Below are positions 25,155-33,591 of a DNA stretch of 64,000 bases, one piece after another. How positions within the stretch are numbered: the first letter of the stretch is position 1; the number at the start of each line of letters is the position of its first letter. Origin of the DNA: Streptomyces sp. LUP47B (GTDB lineage Bacteria; Actinomycetota; Actinomycetes; Streptomycetales; Streptomycetaceae); assembly GCF_001746295.1 (NCBI RefSeq), contig NZ_MJAH01000010.1, forward strand, positions 86,793 through 150,792, in the 5' to 3' direction. The translations under genes and the position numbers were made by a program. The notes under the pieces were generated by a model, which was not told the DNA's origin, did no database searches, and worked only from the letters and a program-made list of their open reading frames with translations.

Positions 25155-26600
25155 TCAGCCGCGCTTCTGCCGCTTCCACGGCCCCGTGATCGCCAGCATG
25201 ATCCCCGGCGTCTGGATGTTCGCGTACAGCGTCTTTCCGTCGGGTGAGAAGGTGACGCCGGTGAACTCGCTGTACTCGGGCTCCGCTTCGGTGCCCTGGT
25301 TCAGTTCGTTGCGGGCGATCGGGTAGGTGCGGCCGCTCTCCGTGGCGCCGAACAGGTGCTGGACGCCCTCGCCGTCCTCGGCGATGACGAGTCCGCCGTA
25401 GGGGGAGACGGTGATGTTGTCGGGGCCGTCGAACGCGCCGTCCTTGGACGGGTCGGGGTTCACGCCGAGCAGGACCTTCAGCGTGAGGGTGCGGCGCTTG
25501 GGGTCGTAGAACCAGACCGCGCCGTCGTGCTGGACGGGGCTCTCCTCACGGGCGTACGAGGAGACGATGTACGCGCCGCCGTCGCCCCACCACATGCCCT
25601 CGAGCTTGCGGGCACGGGTGACCTGGCCGTCGGTGAACTGCTTGCGGACGGAGACCGTCTTGGCGTCGCGGTCGGGCACGTCGACCCAGTCGACGCCGTA
25701 CACCGTGCCGATCCTGGTGGCGCGGGAGAGGTCGTCGACGAACTTGCCACCGGAGTCGAAGCACTTGAAGGCCTGCAGGACCCCCGCGTTGTCGGCGAGG
25801 GTGCGCAGCTTGCCGCGGCCGTGGTGGAAGCCCGCCGGCGGTGTCCAGCGGAAGAGCAGGCCGTTGGGGCCGGAGGCGTCCTCGGTCAGGTAGGCGTGGC
25901 CGCGCTTGGGGTCGATGACGACCGCCTCGTGGGCGTACCGGCCGAACGCCTTGACGGGCTTGGGGTCGCGGTTGGCGCGGCGGTCCTCGGGGTCGACCTC
26001 GAAGATGTAGCCGTGGTCCTTGGTCATGCCGTTCTGGCCGGCCTTGTCCTCGGTCTCCTCGCCGGTGAGCCAGGTGCCCCACGGGGTGGTGCCGCCCGCG
26101 CAGTTGGTGGAGGTGCCGGCGATGCCTACCCACTCGGCGACATGCCCGTGGCGGACCTCGACGACCGTGCAGCCACCGGAGGCGGCGGGGTCGTAGACAA
26201 GGCCCTCGGTGAGCGGCACGGGGTGGGGCCAGTTGGCACGCGGGCCCTTGAGCTCGTGGTTGTTGACCAGGAGGGTCGCGCCGCGGGGGCCGCAGAAGGT
26301 GGCCGTACCGTCATGGTTGGACGGGGTGAACTCGCCGGACTCCAGCTTGGTCCTGCCGCTGTAGGTGATGACCTCGTACGCGAACCCGGCGGGCAGCGCG
26401 AGCAGGCCGTCGGGGTCGGGGATCAGCGGCCCGTAGCCGACTCCGTGGTGGGCGCCCGCGATCTCCGCGCCCTCGCTCTCGACGTCGGTGGCCGCGAGCG
26501 CGTTGGGTGCGGTGGCGAGGGCGCCGACACTGCCCGCCAGCGCGACACCGGCTCCGGTGATCGCGGATTTCGCGGCAAAGTCCCTGCGGGTGAGCGACAT
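25155..26600 (-). CDS. phoX: PhoX-family alkaline phosphatase (Tat-exported)
   Basis: A 481-residue DUF839/PhoX protein. The N-terminus MSLTRRDFAAKSAITGAG is a twin-arginine signal ending near ANALA-A. The mature part contains NNHELKG, TPWGTWLTGEETED and FSPDGKTLYANIQTPG, which form the calcium/iron phosphatase core of the family. It would release phosphate from phosphoesters outside the membrane. ATG 26600 is used because the Tat motif begins there; the open frame to 26720 runs through the promoter. A PHO box lies about 70-90 bp upstream, pointing to PhoRP control. Confidence 0.88.
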   Translation of the reverse strand: MSLTRRDFAAKSAITGAGVALAGSVGALATAPNALAATDVESEGAEIAGAHHGVGYGPLIPDPDGLLALPAGFAYEVITYSGRTKLESGEFTPSNHDGTATFCGPRGATLLVNNHELKGPRANWPHPVPLTEGLVYDPAASGGCTVVEVRHGHVAEWVGIAGTSTNCAGGTTPWGTWLTGEETEDKAGQNGMTKDHGYIFEVDPEDRRANRDPKPVKAFGRYAHEAVVIDPKRGHAYLTEDASGPNGLLFRWTPPAGFHHGRGKLRTLADNAGVLQAFKCFDSGGKFVDDLSRATRIGTVYGVDWVDVPDRDAKTVSVRKQFTDGQVTRARKLEGMWWGDGGAYIVSSYAREESPVQHDGAVWFYDPKRRTLTLKVLLGVNPDPSKDGAFDGPDNITVSPYGGLVIAEDGEGVQHLFGATESGRTYPIARNELNQGTEAEPEYSEFTGVTFSPDGKTLYANIQTPGIMLAITGPWKRQKRG

Positions 26601-26668
26601 GGTGTCTCCTGAGACGGTGGATATGCCGTGGAGGGTGGGGGACCTCGGGTCGGCGCTACGTTCCCGCC

Positions 26669-26690
26669 CACATCTGAACACCGGTTGAAC
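26669..26690 (-). promoter_or_regulatory. PHO box (PhoP direct repeats) upstream of phoX
   Basis: On the minus strand, GTTCAACCGGT (26680-26690) is followed directly by GTTCAGATGTG (26669-26679): two 11-bp direct repeat units sharing GTTCA in exact 11-bp phase. Streptomyces PhoP binds such 11-bp units. The distance to the phoX start is about 70-90 bp. Confidence 0.65.
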
Positions 26691-26742
26691 GCCAGGGGAC
26701 TTCAGTGCACCCGGTTCCATGAATCAACAAAGGGAAGGGAAT

Positions 26743-26760
26743 GGGCCCCTATAGGGGCCC
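26743..26760. terminator. Perfect palindrome GGGCCCC-TATA-GGGGCCC
   Basis: An 18-nt perfect inverted repeat with 7-bp arms and a TATA loop, about 75 bp downstream of the end of the 26834-28267 gene and upstream of phoX. It probably terminates transcription entering from that gene; an operator role is possible. Confidence 0.45.
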
Positions 26761-26776
26761 AGGGCTGTGTCGATCT

Positions 26777-26825
26777 GCGGCTCCGCCGCGCGGGCGCGCT
26801 CAGCCACAACGGACCCGCACCCGCA
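26777..26825. repeat. Dispersed extragenic element, copy 2
   Basis: Same architecture as the element at 1933-2010: hairpin GCGGC-TCC-GCCGC (26777-26789), a CAGCCACAAC stretch, then CCGCACCCGCA. Here the hexamer array is reduced to under two units. It sits 9 bp after the 3' end of the next gene. Confidence 0.65.
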
Positions 26826-26833
26826 AACCGGGA

Positions 26834-28267
26834 TCAACCCCCTTGCTGCGACCGCGCCTTGAACGCCGCCTTCCGCGCCTCCTTCGCCACCCGCTTGTCC
26901 GGATGCAACCGCCCCATCGCCTCCAGCACATCCGCGGTGGCGGGGTGGTCGACGCGCCAGGCCGCCGCGAAGAACCCACCGTGCTGCTGGGCCAGTCCTT
27001 CCACCAGCCCCTGCAGTTCCTCGGAGTTCCCCTCCGCGGCGAGCTGCGCGGCGATCGTGTCGACGGTCAGCCAGAACACCATGTCCTGGGAGGGCGCGGG
27101 CACGTCCCCGAACCCCCGCTCGGTCAGCCAGACCCGGGCCAGCCCGCCCAGCTCGGCGTCGTCGAGGACCTCCCGCAACGCGGGTTCGGCGACCGCGCCG
27201 ACCAAGGACAACGCCTGCTGGCACCGCAGCCTGCGCAGGGGCGCGCCCGCGTCGCTCCCCCGAGCGGCCGTCAGCAGTTCCCGAACGGCCGCGAGAGGTT
27301 CACGCCGGTCCAGCCACTGCTCGGTCTCGGCCTGCGCGGCGGAGGGCGGGAACGTCGAGGTCCCGTCGAGCAGCGCGTCCGCCCCCTTGTCGGCGAGGTC
27401 GCCGACGGCCGGTGCCGGGATGCCCGCCTCCAGCAGCCGCGACCGCAGCCCGTACAGCCCGAGCGGGGTGAGCCGGACCATGCCGTACCGGGAGACGTCG
27501 GTCTCGTCGACGACCGCGGCGGGCTCGTCGTCGGCGTCCGCCATCAGCGCCTCGTCGACGGGCTGGTACTCGACGATCCCCACCGGTTCCAGGGCCCGGA
27601 ACTGGTCGTCCAGCCGCATCATCGCGTCGGACACCTGCTCCAGGACGTCGTTGGTCGGCTCACCCATGTCGCTCGGCACGATCATCGATGCGGCGAGGGC
27701 CGGCAGCGGCACGGGTGCGTCGCCGGGACCGTCCTCGCTGACCGTGAGCAGGTAGAGGTTCCCGAGCACACCGTCGAGGAACTCCTGCTCGGCCTGCGGG
27801 TCCCAGTCCAGGGAGGCGAAGTCGATCTCCCCGCCGGCGTCCGCGGAGGACATCGCGTCGACGAGGTCGTCCAGGTCCGGCACGCTCGCGTCGGCCAGCG
27901 CCGTCTCCAGCGCCGTCAGCCACACGCCGAGCACGTCCTGCGGCGACCCGGACAGCAGGGCCAGGTCCTCGCCGGCGGCGACCGTGCCCTCCTCCTCGTC
28001 GAGGATCTCGACGAGTCCGGTGTCGACGGCCACCCGCCAGGCCTCGCTCGCCGAGGCCGCCGCCTCGTCCCCGGTCAGTCCGAGGTGCGCGGCCGCCGCG
28101 GGCAGTTGCTCCTCGACGAGTCCGCCCCCGGCGTCGACCCGCGTGTCCTCGCCGGCCCAGCGGGCGAGCCGGGCGGCCCGGGCGAGCAGCGGCGTGGACA
28201 GGGCGTCCCGCGCCAGCTCCGCTTCGGGATGCAGCCGCACCGGCGGCAGGGGGGAGCTGTCTGACAT
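26834..28267 (-). CDS. Conserved hypothetical protein, acidic, probably cytosolic
   Basis: A 477-residue protein that I recognise only as a type common in actinomycetes. There is no signal peptide or membrane segment. The N-terminal half is acidic (for example ILDEEEGTVAAGEDLALLSG) and has a winged-helix-like feel around residue 250-275 (SRYGMVRLTPLGLYGLRSRLLEAG). The C-terminal third looks like repeated helices (LRRLRCQQALSLVGAVAEPALREVL, LGGLARVWLTERG), in the style of HEAT repeats. It is monocistronic, divergent from the secreted nuclease gene. No function is proposed. Confidence 0.8.
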   Translation of the reverse strand: MSDSSPLPPVRLHPEAELARDALSTPLLARAARLARWAGEDTRVDAGGGLVEEQLPAAAAHLGLTGDEAAASASEAWRVAVDTGLVEILDEEEGTVAAGEDLALLSGSPQDVLGVWLTALETALADASVPDLDDLVDAMSSADAGGEIDFASLDWDPQAEQEFLDGVLGNLYLLTVSEDGPGDAPVPLPALAASMIVPSDMGEPTNDVLEQVSDAMMRLDDQFRALEPVGIVEYQPVDEALMADADDEPAAVVDETDVSRYGMVRLTPLGLYGLRSRLLEAGIPAPAVGDLADKGADALLDGTSTFPPSAAQAETEQWLDRREPLAAVRELLTAARGSDAGAPLRRLRCQQALSLVGAVAEPALREVLDDAELGGLARVWLTERGFGDVPAPSQDMVFWLTVDTIAAQLAAEGNSEELQGLVEGLAQQHGGFFAAAWRVDHPATADVLEAMGRLHPDKRVAKEARKAAFKARSQQGG

Positions 28268-28407
28268 CGGCTGGTTCTCCTCGGACGCGTCGTGCCACTC
28301 AGCCGCTCAGCGTAGACGGATATCCACCTATGCCGCCCGGTTCATGTCCCCGACAGGGTTCGTACATGGCTGAAACCTTGACAACTGGCCTGACCAGGCA
28401 GGAGATT

Positions 28408-28460
28408 GACGCGCGTAGAAATCCGGCGGACATCTGTTCACTGTATTTTCTACGCGCGTC
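28408..28460. repeat. 14-bp perfect inverted repeat with 25-bp spacer in a divergent promoter region
   Basis: GACGCGCGTAGAAA (28408-28421) is the exact reverse complement of TTTCTACGCGCGTC (28447-28460). It lies 84 bp upstream of the TTG start of the secreted nuclease and 141 bp upstream of the divergent gene. Nothing coding overlaps it. Confidence 0.8.
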
Positions 28461-28543
28461 GCCTCCGCCCCACAGGTCGCGGCTCCCACCGTTCCACGTT
28501 CACCCTCGTCCCGGCGCCTACGTTCGTCCCCGGAGGGATCCCG

Positions 28544-30367
28544 TTGCCGAGCAAGAAGTCCGCGCGTCTCGCCGCGCTCACCGTCGCCGCCCTGTCGGCG
28601 GCCTCCACCGTCGTCCTCGTCTCCCCCGCCCACGCGGCCGGTGTGAGCATCCATGACATCCAGGGCGCGACCCGGATATCCCCATACGCCGGTCAGAAGG
28701 TCGCGGATGTGGCCGGAATCGTCACCGGTGTGCGCACCTACGGCTCCTCCAAGGGGTTCTGGATCCAGGATCCGAACCCGGACGCCGACCCGGCCACCAG
28801 TGAGGGCGTGTTCGTCTTCACCAGCTCGACCCCGAAGGTCGCCGTCGGTGACGCCGTCACGGTCGCCGGCACGGTCTCGGAGTACGTCCCGGGCGGCACG
28901 TCGACCGGGAACCAGTCGCTGACCGAGATCACCAAGCCGACCGTCACGGTCGTCTCCAGCGGCAACGCGGTGCCCGCCGCCACGGTGATCGACGCGAGGT
29001 CGGTGCCGGCCGCGTACGCCCCGGCGGGCGACCCCGCCGCGGGCAACTCGATCAACGGCCCGACCCTGGAGCCGAAGAAGTACGCCCTGGACTTCTACGA
29101 GTCCCTTGAGGGCATGAACGTCAAGGTCGCCGACACCCGCGTGGTCGGGGCGAGCGACCCGTACACCGAGCTGTGGGTGACGGTGAAGCCGCGCGAGAAC
29201 ACCACCCGTCGCGGCGGCACCCTCTACGGCTCCTACACCTCGCAGAACACCGGACGGCTGCAGATCCAGTCGCTGGGCCCGACCTCGGCCTTCCCCGTCG
29301 CGAACGTCGGTGACGTCCTCACCGGCTCCACCGCGGGCCCGCTGGACTACAACCAGTTCGGCGGCTACACCCTGGTGGCGAACGAGCTCGGCACGCTGAA
29401 GAGCGCCGGTCTCGAGCGGGAGACCACGCAGAAGCAGAAGAACGGCGAGCTGGCGGTCGCGACCTACAACGTCGAGAACCTCGACCCGACCGACGCCACC
29501 TTCGAGGAGCACGCCTCCGCGATCGTGAACAACCTGAAGTCGCCCGACATCGTGTCCCTGGAGGAGATCCAGGACAACAACGGCGCGAAGGACGACGGCA
29601 CGACCGCCGCCGACGTGACGGTGAACAAGCTGATCGACGCGATCGTCGCGGCGGGCGGCCCGAGGTACGAGTCGCGCTCGATCGACCCGACCAACGACAC
29701 CGACGGCGGAGAGCCGGGCGGCAACATCCGCCAGGTGTTCCTCTTCAACCCGGAGCGGGTCTCCTTCACCGACCGCGCGGGCGGCGACGCCACCACGGCC
29801 GTCGGCGTGACGAGGACCCATGGGAAGGCCGCGCTGACGGTCTCCCCGGGCCGCGTCGACCCGACGAACACGGCCTGGAACAGCAGCCGCAAGCCGCTGG
29901 CCGGCGAGTTCGTCTTCCGTGGCCGCACGGTCTTCGTGATCGCCAACCACCTCAACTCCAAGGGCGGCGACTACGGTCTGACCTCGGCGACCCAGCCGGT
30001 CCCACGCAGCTCGGAGATCCAGCGCCACCAGCAGGCGACGCTGGTCAACGCCTTCGTCAAGGACATCCTCGACGTCCAGAAGAACGCGGATGTCATCGCC
30101 CTCGGCGACATCAACGACTTCGAGTTCTCCGACACCGCGAAGATCCTGGAGGGCGACGGCGAGCTCTGGTCGGCGATCAAGTCGCTGCCGAAGAGCGAGC
30201 GTTACACCTACGACTACCAGGGCAACCAGCAGGTCCTGGACCAGATCCTGGTCAGTCCGTCGATCCGGCGCGGCTGCGACTTCGAGTACGACAGCGTGCA
30301 CATCAACTCGGAGTTCCACGACCAGATCAGCGACCACGACCCGCAGGTGCTGCGCTTCAAGCCGTAG
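28544..30367 (+). CDS. Secreted endonuclease/exonuclease/phosphatase-family nuclease
   Basis: A 607-residue exported enzyme. It starts at TTG 28544 with GGAGGG seven bases upstream: LPSKKSARLAALTVAAL... is a Sec signal peptide ending at AHA-AGV. Residues about 30-270 form an OB-fold/LTD-like N-terminal part (DIQGATRISPYAGQKVADVAGIVTGVRT), and the C-terminal ~310 residues form the EEP catalytic domain: VATYNVENLD (Asn), SLEEIQDN (Glu), VIANHLNSKGG (His), ALGDINDFE (Asp, Asn) and the terminal SDHDPQVLRF (Asp-His). It is probably an extracellular DNase that recovers phosphate or nucleosides. The longer in-frame ATG at 28406 would run through the inverted repeat and lacks a ribosome-binding site. 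Confidence 0.9.
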   Translation: MPSKKSARLAALTVAALSAASTVVLVSPAHAAGVSIHDIQGATRISPYAGQKVADVAGIVTGVRTYGSSKGFWIQDPNPDADPATSEGVFVFTSSTPKVAVGDAVTVAGTVSEYVPGGTSTGNQSLTEITKPTVTVVSSGNAVPAATVIDARSVPAAYAPAGDPAAGNSINGPTLEPKKYALDFYESLEGMNVKVADTRVVGASDPYTELWVTVKPRENTTRRGGTLYGSYTSQNTGRLQIQSLGPTSAFPVANVGDVLTGSTAGPLDYNQFGGYTLVANELGTLKSAGLERETTQKQKNGELAVATYNVENLDPTDATFEEHASAIVNNLKSPDIVSLEEIQDNNGAKDDGTTAADVTVNKLIDAIVAAGGPRYESRSIDPTNDTDGGEPGGNIRQVFLFNPERVSFTDRAGGDATTAVGVTRTHGKAALTVSPGRVDPTNTAWNSSRKPLAGEFVFRGRTVFVIANHLNSKGGDYGLTSATQPVPRSSEIQRHQQATLVNAFVKDILDVQKNADVIALGDINDFEFSDTAKILEGDGELWSAIKSLPKSERYTYDYQGNQQVLDQILVSPSIRRGCDFEYDSVHINSEFHDQISDHDPQVLRFKP

Positions 30368-30378
30368 CTCCCCGAGTG

Positions 30379-31113
30379 TCAGGCCTGGTTGAACACCCCG
30401 TTCAGCCAGGCCTGCCACTCGCTCTCGCACTCCTTGATGTCGGTGTCCGGTGCGAAGTCGTGCAGGGAGATCCCGACCGGGTGACCCCAGTGGTTGCGGC
30501 CGAAGACGCGGGTGAGGCCCCTCTCGGTGCGCAGTCCGATGAAGTACGGGTTGCGGAAGTCGACCACGGCGTCGAAGGTGTCCGGCCCGTGGACCGTCAC
30601 GCGGGTACCGGCGGCCACGTCCTCGCCGACGCCGAGCGCCCGCCCCACTGCGGCGAGGGCGTCCGGGGCCTTGGACGCCTCGGGTCCGTCGAAGGTCGCG
30701 AAGGCGGCCGGGCGGGGCGCGAAGTGGGTCAGGTACTCGCGCAGCGTGTGCAGATAGAAGTCGGTGTGCTTGGCGGCGCCGTCGTACTGGTTGTCCCAGT
30801 CGTCGACGAAGATCCCGCTGTGCACGTACCGCACCCAGGCCCGCCGGCCCTCGTCGCGGGGTTCGACGGTGTAGTCGAGCTGGTTGAGGGTCTGCTCGGA
30901 GATGCCGTCGACGTTCTCGACGCGGTTGGTGTAGTGGTGCGGCGGGTCCCAGGCGACGACCTTGGAGCCGAAGGGGCCGGTGCCGCCGACGCGGGGCTCG
31001 GGCGGTTCCATCGGCCACAGATAGCCGCCGGTTCCGGTGGTGATCGCCTCCCACACCTGCTCGGGGGTGGCGTCGACCTCGAACTCGCGCGCGATCTCGA
31101 ACTCTTTGGACAT
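30379..31113 (-). CDS. SRPBCC-domain (AHSA1-like) protein
   Basis: A 244-residue cytosolic protein. The N-terminal ~150 residues have the START/AHSA1 pattern (IAREFEVDATPEQVWEAITTGTGG, YTVEPRDEGRRAWVRYVHSG), a hydrophobic-ligand-binding helix-grip fold. The rest repeats a related fold weakly. It follows an ArsR-type regulator with a 3-bp gap; this regulator plus SRPBCC pairing is common in actinobacteria. No ligand is known. Confidence 0.85.
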   Translation of the reverse strand: MSKEFEIAREFEVDATPEQVWEAITTGTGGYLWPMEPPEPRVGGTGPFGSKVVAWDPPHHYTNRVENVDGISEQTLNQLDYTVEPRDEGRRAWVRYVHSGIFVDDWDNQYDGAAKHTDFYLHTLREYLTHFAPRPAAFATFDGPEASKAPDALAAVGRALGVGEDVAAGTRVTVHGPDTFDAVVDFRNPYFIGLRTERGLTRVFGRNHWGHPVGISLHDFAPDTDIKECESEWQAWLNGVFNQA

Positions 31114-31116
31114 GAT

Positions 31117-31713
31117 CTACTCCAACTCGGTCTGTTTCAACGTGGGATGGACGGCCACCACGATGCGGTGGTCTCGGCCCCCCTCGGCGTCCGGGGCGTC
31201 GTACTTGCGGATCAGGCCGGTGACTCCGGCCGTCAACTCCTCGATGAACGCGGCCCGTTCGGCGGCGGAGGCGAAGCGCACCTCGCCGTCCAGCGCGTAC
31301 GTCGCCAGCCGCTGGCGGGCCTTCGCCGCGCCGGTGATCAGCGAGCCGACGTCCCGCACCAGCCGGGCGCCCAGCGCCAGCAGCCAGCGCGAGGAGAGCT
31401 GGTCGCGGAAGCGGTCCGGGTCGGGCTGCACGGCGGCGAGGGCGAGCGGTGAGATCACGTACGACGCCGCGGTCGCCTGCATCAGCCGCTCGGTGACATT
31501 GCCCTTGCGGCGCTCCCCGGCGAGCTCGACCAGGCCGTGCCGCTCCAGCGCCTTCAGGTGGTAGTTCACCTTCTGTCTGGGCAGCCCGACCTTGCCTGCC
31601 AGCATGGCGGCCGACGCGGGGCCGGCCGCCAGCTCGGCGAGCAGCCTCGCCCGTATGGGGTCCAGGGAGACGGCTGCGGCCTCGGGGTCCTCGATCACGG
31701 TGACGTCCAGCAT
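31117..31713 (-). CDS. ArsR-type helix-turn-helix regulator
   Basis: A 198-residue regulator with a winged helix-turn-helix at about residues 18-70 (LAAGPASAAMLAGKVGLPRQKVNYHLKALERHGLVEL) and a C-terminal domain typical of AHSA1-linked regulators. It lacks metal-binding cysteines. It is the first gene of a two-gene operon with the SRPBCC protein. The 61-bp upstream region holds a CCGTCT/AGACGG inverted repeat with a 21-bp spacer (31721-31753), a possible operator. Confidence 0.85.
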   Translation of the reverse strand: MLDVTVIEDPEAAAVSLDPIRARLLAELAAGPASAAMLAGKVGLPRQKVNYHLKALERHGLVELAGERRKGNVTERLMQATAASYVISPLALAAVQPDPDRFRDQLSSRWLLALGARLVRDVGSLITGAAKARQRLATYALDGEVRFASAAERAAFIEELTAGVTGLIRKYDAPDAEGGRDHRIVVAVHPTLKQTELE

Positions 31714-31774
31714 GGGTCCACCGTCTCACCGAACACTTTTTTTGTCCAGACGGTTCGAGTTTTCGGCTGGCGGC

Positions 31775-32476
31775 CTAGCCGGGAACCAGCCCGAGAGCGT
31801 GGTCGTACCTGCTGACCGTGGTGCTCTTCAACCCCGGCCAGGTCTGCACGCGCTCCCACCGGTCCGAGGCCGAGCCGATCCCCTCTCCCGGCGCGGCGAG
31901 CGCGTCGAGATGGGCCTGGGCGCTCTCCCACTCGGCGTAGTTGAGGACGCGGGTGCCGTCGGTGCTGAGGTGGAAGTGGGCGCTGATACCGCCGGGGTGC
32001 GGGTTCGGCTCGTTCTCCAGCGCGTCGAGGACGGCGTCCACCCAGGCGCGCTGCCGGCCGGGGTCGGGTCCGTCGAACTCGACGTCGACGATCACGATGC
32101 AGCCGGGGACGCGCGGATCACCATCCCGGGCGGCGCTGCGGTAGCGCCGGTAGCGGCCGAGGCCGAGGCGCTCGATGTCCGGAACGGCGGTGTCGATCTC
32201 GTCCACCCGCTCCTGCCGGTGCGTCTTGACGAAGGCCTCGTAGGCCTGCTCGCTCGCCCACTGCGAGTAGTGCATCAGGGTGGCGGTGTCGTGCCCCCTG
32301 TAGAGGTGATGGCCGAGCAGGCCGTCGGCGGGCCAGGGCCGCCGCTCCCAGACGGCGGCGACGGCCTCGACGGTCTGCCGCTGGCGCAGGGGGGTGCCCA
32401 CCCGCCAGTGACTGAAGAAGGGGGCACCGACGCGAGGGTCGGTCAGGTCGGGGTGGGTGTCGGTACGACGTGTCAT
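31775..32476 (-). CDS. Tandem antibiotic-biosynthesis-monooxygenase (ABM) domain protein
   Basis: A 233-residue protein with two ABM ferredoxin-like folds, about residues 20-105 (HLYRGHDTATLMHYSQWASEQAYEAF) and 120-220 (HFHLSTDGTRVLNYAEWESAQAHLDAL). ABM domains occur in quinone-forming monooxygenases, but stand-alone tandem forms are often of unknown function; no biosynthetic cluster is adjacent. ATG 32476 with AGGGTGG six bases upstream is preferred to GTG 32485. It overlaps nothing but faces the brkB-like gene across an 79-bp divergent gap. Confidence 0.82.
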   Translation of the reverse strand: MTRRTDTHPDLTDPRVGAPFFSHWRVGTPLRQRQTVEAVAAVWERRPWPADGLLGHHLYRGHDTATLMHYSQWASEQAYEAFVKTHRQERVDEIDTAVPDIERLGLGRYRRYRSAARDGDPRVPGCIVIVDVEFDGPDPGRQRAWVDAVLDALENEPNPHPGGISAHFHLSTDGTRVLNYAEWESAQAHLDALAAPGEGIGSASDRWERVQTWPGLKSTTVSRYDHALGLVPG

Positions 32477-32555
32477 ACCGACCACCCTTCGACCTCAACC
32501 AGGATTGAGGTCAAGTCGGCGATTCGGGGGGTGGTTTCGGGAGACCCGCCACGGC

Positions 32556-33533
32556 ATGGACGAGCAGGCCGACGACCAGCCGAAAAGCCCCTCCAAGTTG
32601 CCCGCGCGATCCTGGCGTGCGGTGCTGCGGCGCACCGGGAAGGAGTTGCTGGACGACGAACTCGCGGACCGCGCGGCGGCGTTGACGTACTACGGCGTCC
32701 TGTCGCTGTTCCCCGCCCTGCTGGTGATGGTCTCCCTGCTGGGCGTGGTGGGACAGCGTGCCACGGACAAGATCCTGGACAACATCGGGGATCTCGCGCC
32801 GGGTCCGGCCCGGGACATCCTGCGGGACGCGGTGGTCCAGCTCGGCGACAGCGGCGGCACGGGCAGCGTGCTCGCGATCGTCGGCCTGCTCGCCGCGCTG
32901 TGGTCGGCGTCCGGGTACGTCGCCGCGTTCATCCGTACGTCCAACGCGGTGTACGACCTTCCCGAGGGGCGTCCGGTGTGGAAGCTGACGCCGCTGCGGC
33001 TGGCGCTGACCGTGACCTTGATGCTGATGCTGGCGGCGAGCGCGCTGATCGTGGTGTTCACGGGTCCGCTGGCCGAACGGGCGGGCAGGGCGGTGGGGTT
33101 GGGCGACGCGGCGATCGCGCTCTGGGGCGTGGCCAAGTGGCCGGTGCTGCTGCTCCTGGTCGTCCTGATGATCGGGCTGCTGTACTGGGCGGCCCCCAAC
33201 GTCCGCGGCCGCGGCTTCCTCTGGGTCTCGCCGGGCAGTGTCCTCGCCACCCTGGTCTGGCTCGCTGCCTCCGCGGGCTTCGCGCTCTACGCGGCCAACT
33301 TCGGTTCCTACAACAAGACGTACGGCACCCTCGCCGGCGCCATCGTCTTCCTGGTGTGGCTCTGGCTGACGAACCTGGCAATCCTGCTGGGCCTGGAGTT
33401 CGACGCGGAACTGACCCGGGAGCGGGCGATCGTCTCCGGCGAGGCCGAGCCGACTCAGGAGCCGTACGTGGAGCCCCGGGACACCCGGAAGTGGCCGCCG
33501 AGGCTGCGGGCGCGGGCGAACCGCGGGCGGTGA
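32556..33533 (+). CDS. YihY/BrkB-family integral membrane protein
   Basis: A 325-residue protein with a cytosolic N-terminus, the family signature ELADRAAALTYYGVLSLFPALLV at about residues 32-55, and about six membrane segments, ending with GAIVFLVWLWLTNLAILLGLEFDAEL. The family (formerly called tRNA-processing RNase BN in error) has unknown function, perhaps transport. ATG 32556 is chosen at MDEQADD; an upstream in-frame extension would overlap the divergent gene. A perfect 14-bp terminator hairpin follows. Confidence 0.88.
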   Translation: MDEQADDQPKSPSKLPARSWRAVLRRTGKELLDDELADRAAALTYYGVLSLFPALLVMVSLLGVVGQRATDKILDNIGDLAPGPARDILRDAVVQLGDSGGTGSVLAIVGLLAALWSASGYVAAFIRTSNAVYDLPEGRPVWKLTPLRLALTVTLMLMLAASALIVVFTGPLAERAGRAVGLGDAAIALWGVAKWPVLLLLVVLMIGLLYWAAPNVRGRGFLWVSPGSVLATLVWLAASAGFALYAANFGSYNKTYGTLAGAIVFLVWLWLTNLAILLGLEFDAELTRERAIVSGEAEPTQEPYVEPRDTRKWPPRLRARANRGR

Positions 33534-33545
33534 CGGCACGCACAA

Positions 33546-33580
33546 GGCTGGGCGCGGGCCACCACCGCCCGCGCCCAGCC
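33546..33580. terminator. Bidirectional hairpin terminator between convergent genes
   Basis: GGCTGGGCGCGGGC (33546-33559) pairs perfectly with GCCCGCGCCCAGCC (33567-33580), a 14-bp stem with a 7-nt loop. It lies between the convergent brkB-like and DUF3618 genes. Confidence 0.75.
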
Positions 33581-33591
33581 GTACGCACCGC

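Noticed and set aside
28430..28530. PHO box upstream of the secreted nuclease
   Set aside because: Isolated GTTCA motifs occur, but no pair lies in 11- or 22-bp phase.
28408..28544. ATG 28406 as start of the secreted nuclease
   Set aside because: It lacks a ribosome-binding site, runs through the inverted repeat, and places 46 residues before the signal peptide; TTG 28544 has GGAGGG.
28328..31729. 1133-residue minus-strand ORF over the secreted nuclease
   Set aside because: Low-complexity Arg/Gly/Val-rich antisense frame caused by GC-rich codon bias; the plus-strand nuclease explains the region.
31775..32476. Antibiotic biosynthesis gene cluster marker (ABM domains)
   Set aside because: Stand-alone tandem ABM proteins are common, and no polyketide or other biosynthetic enzymes are nearby.
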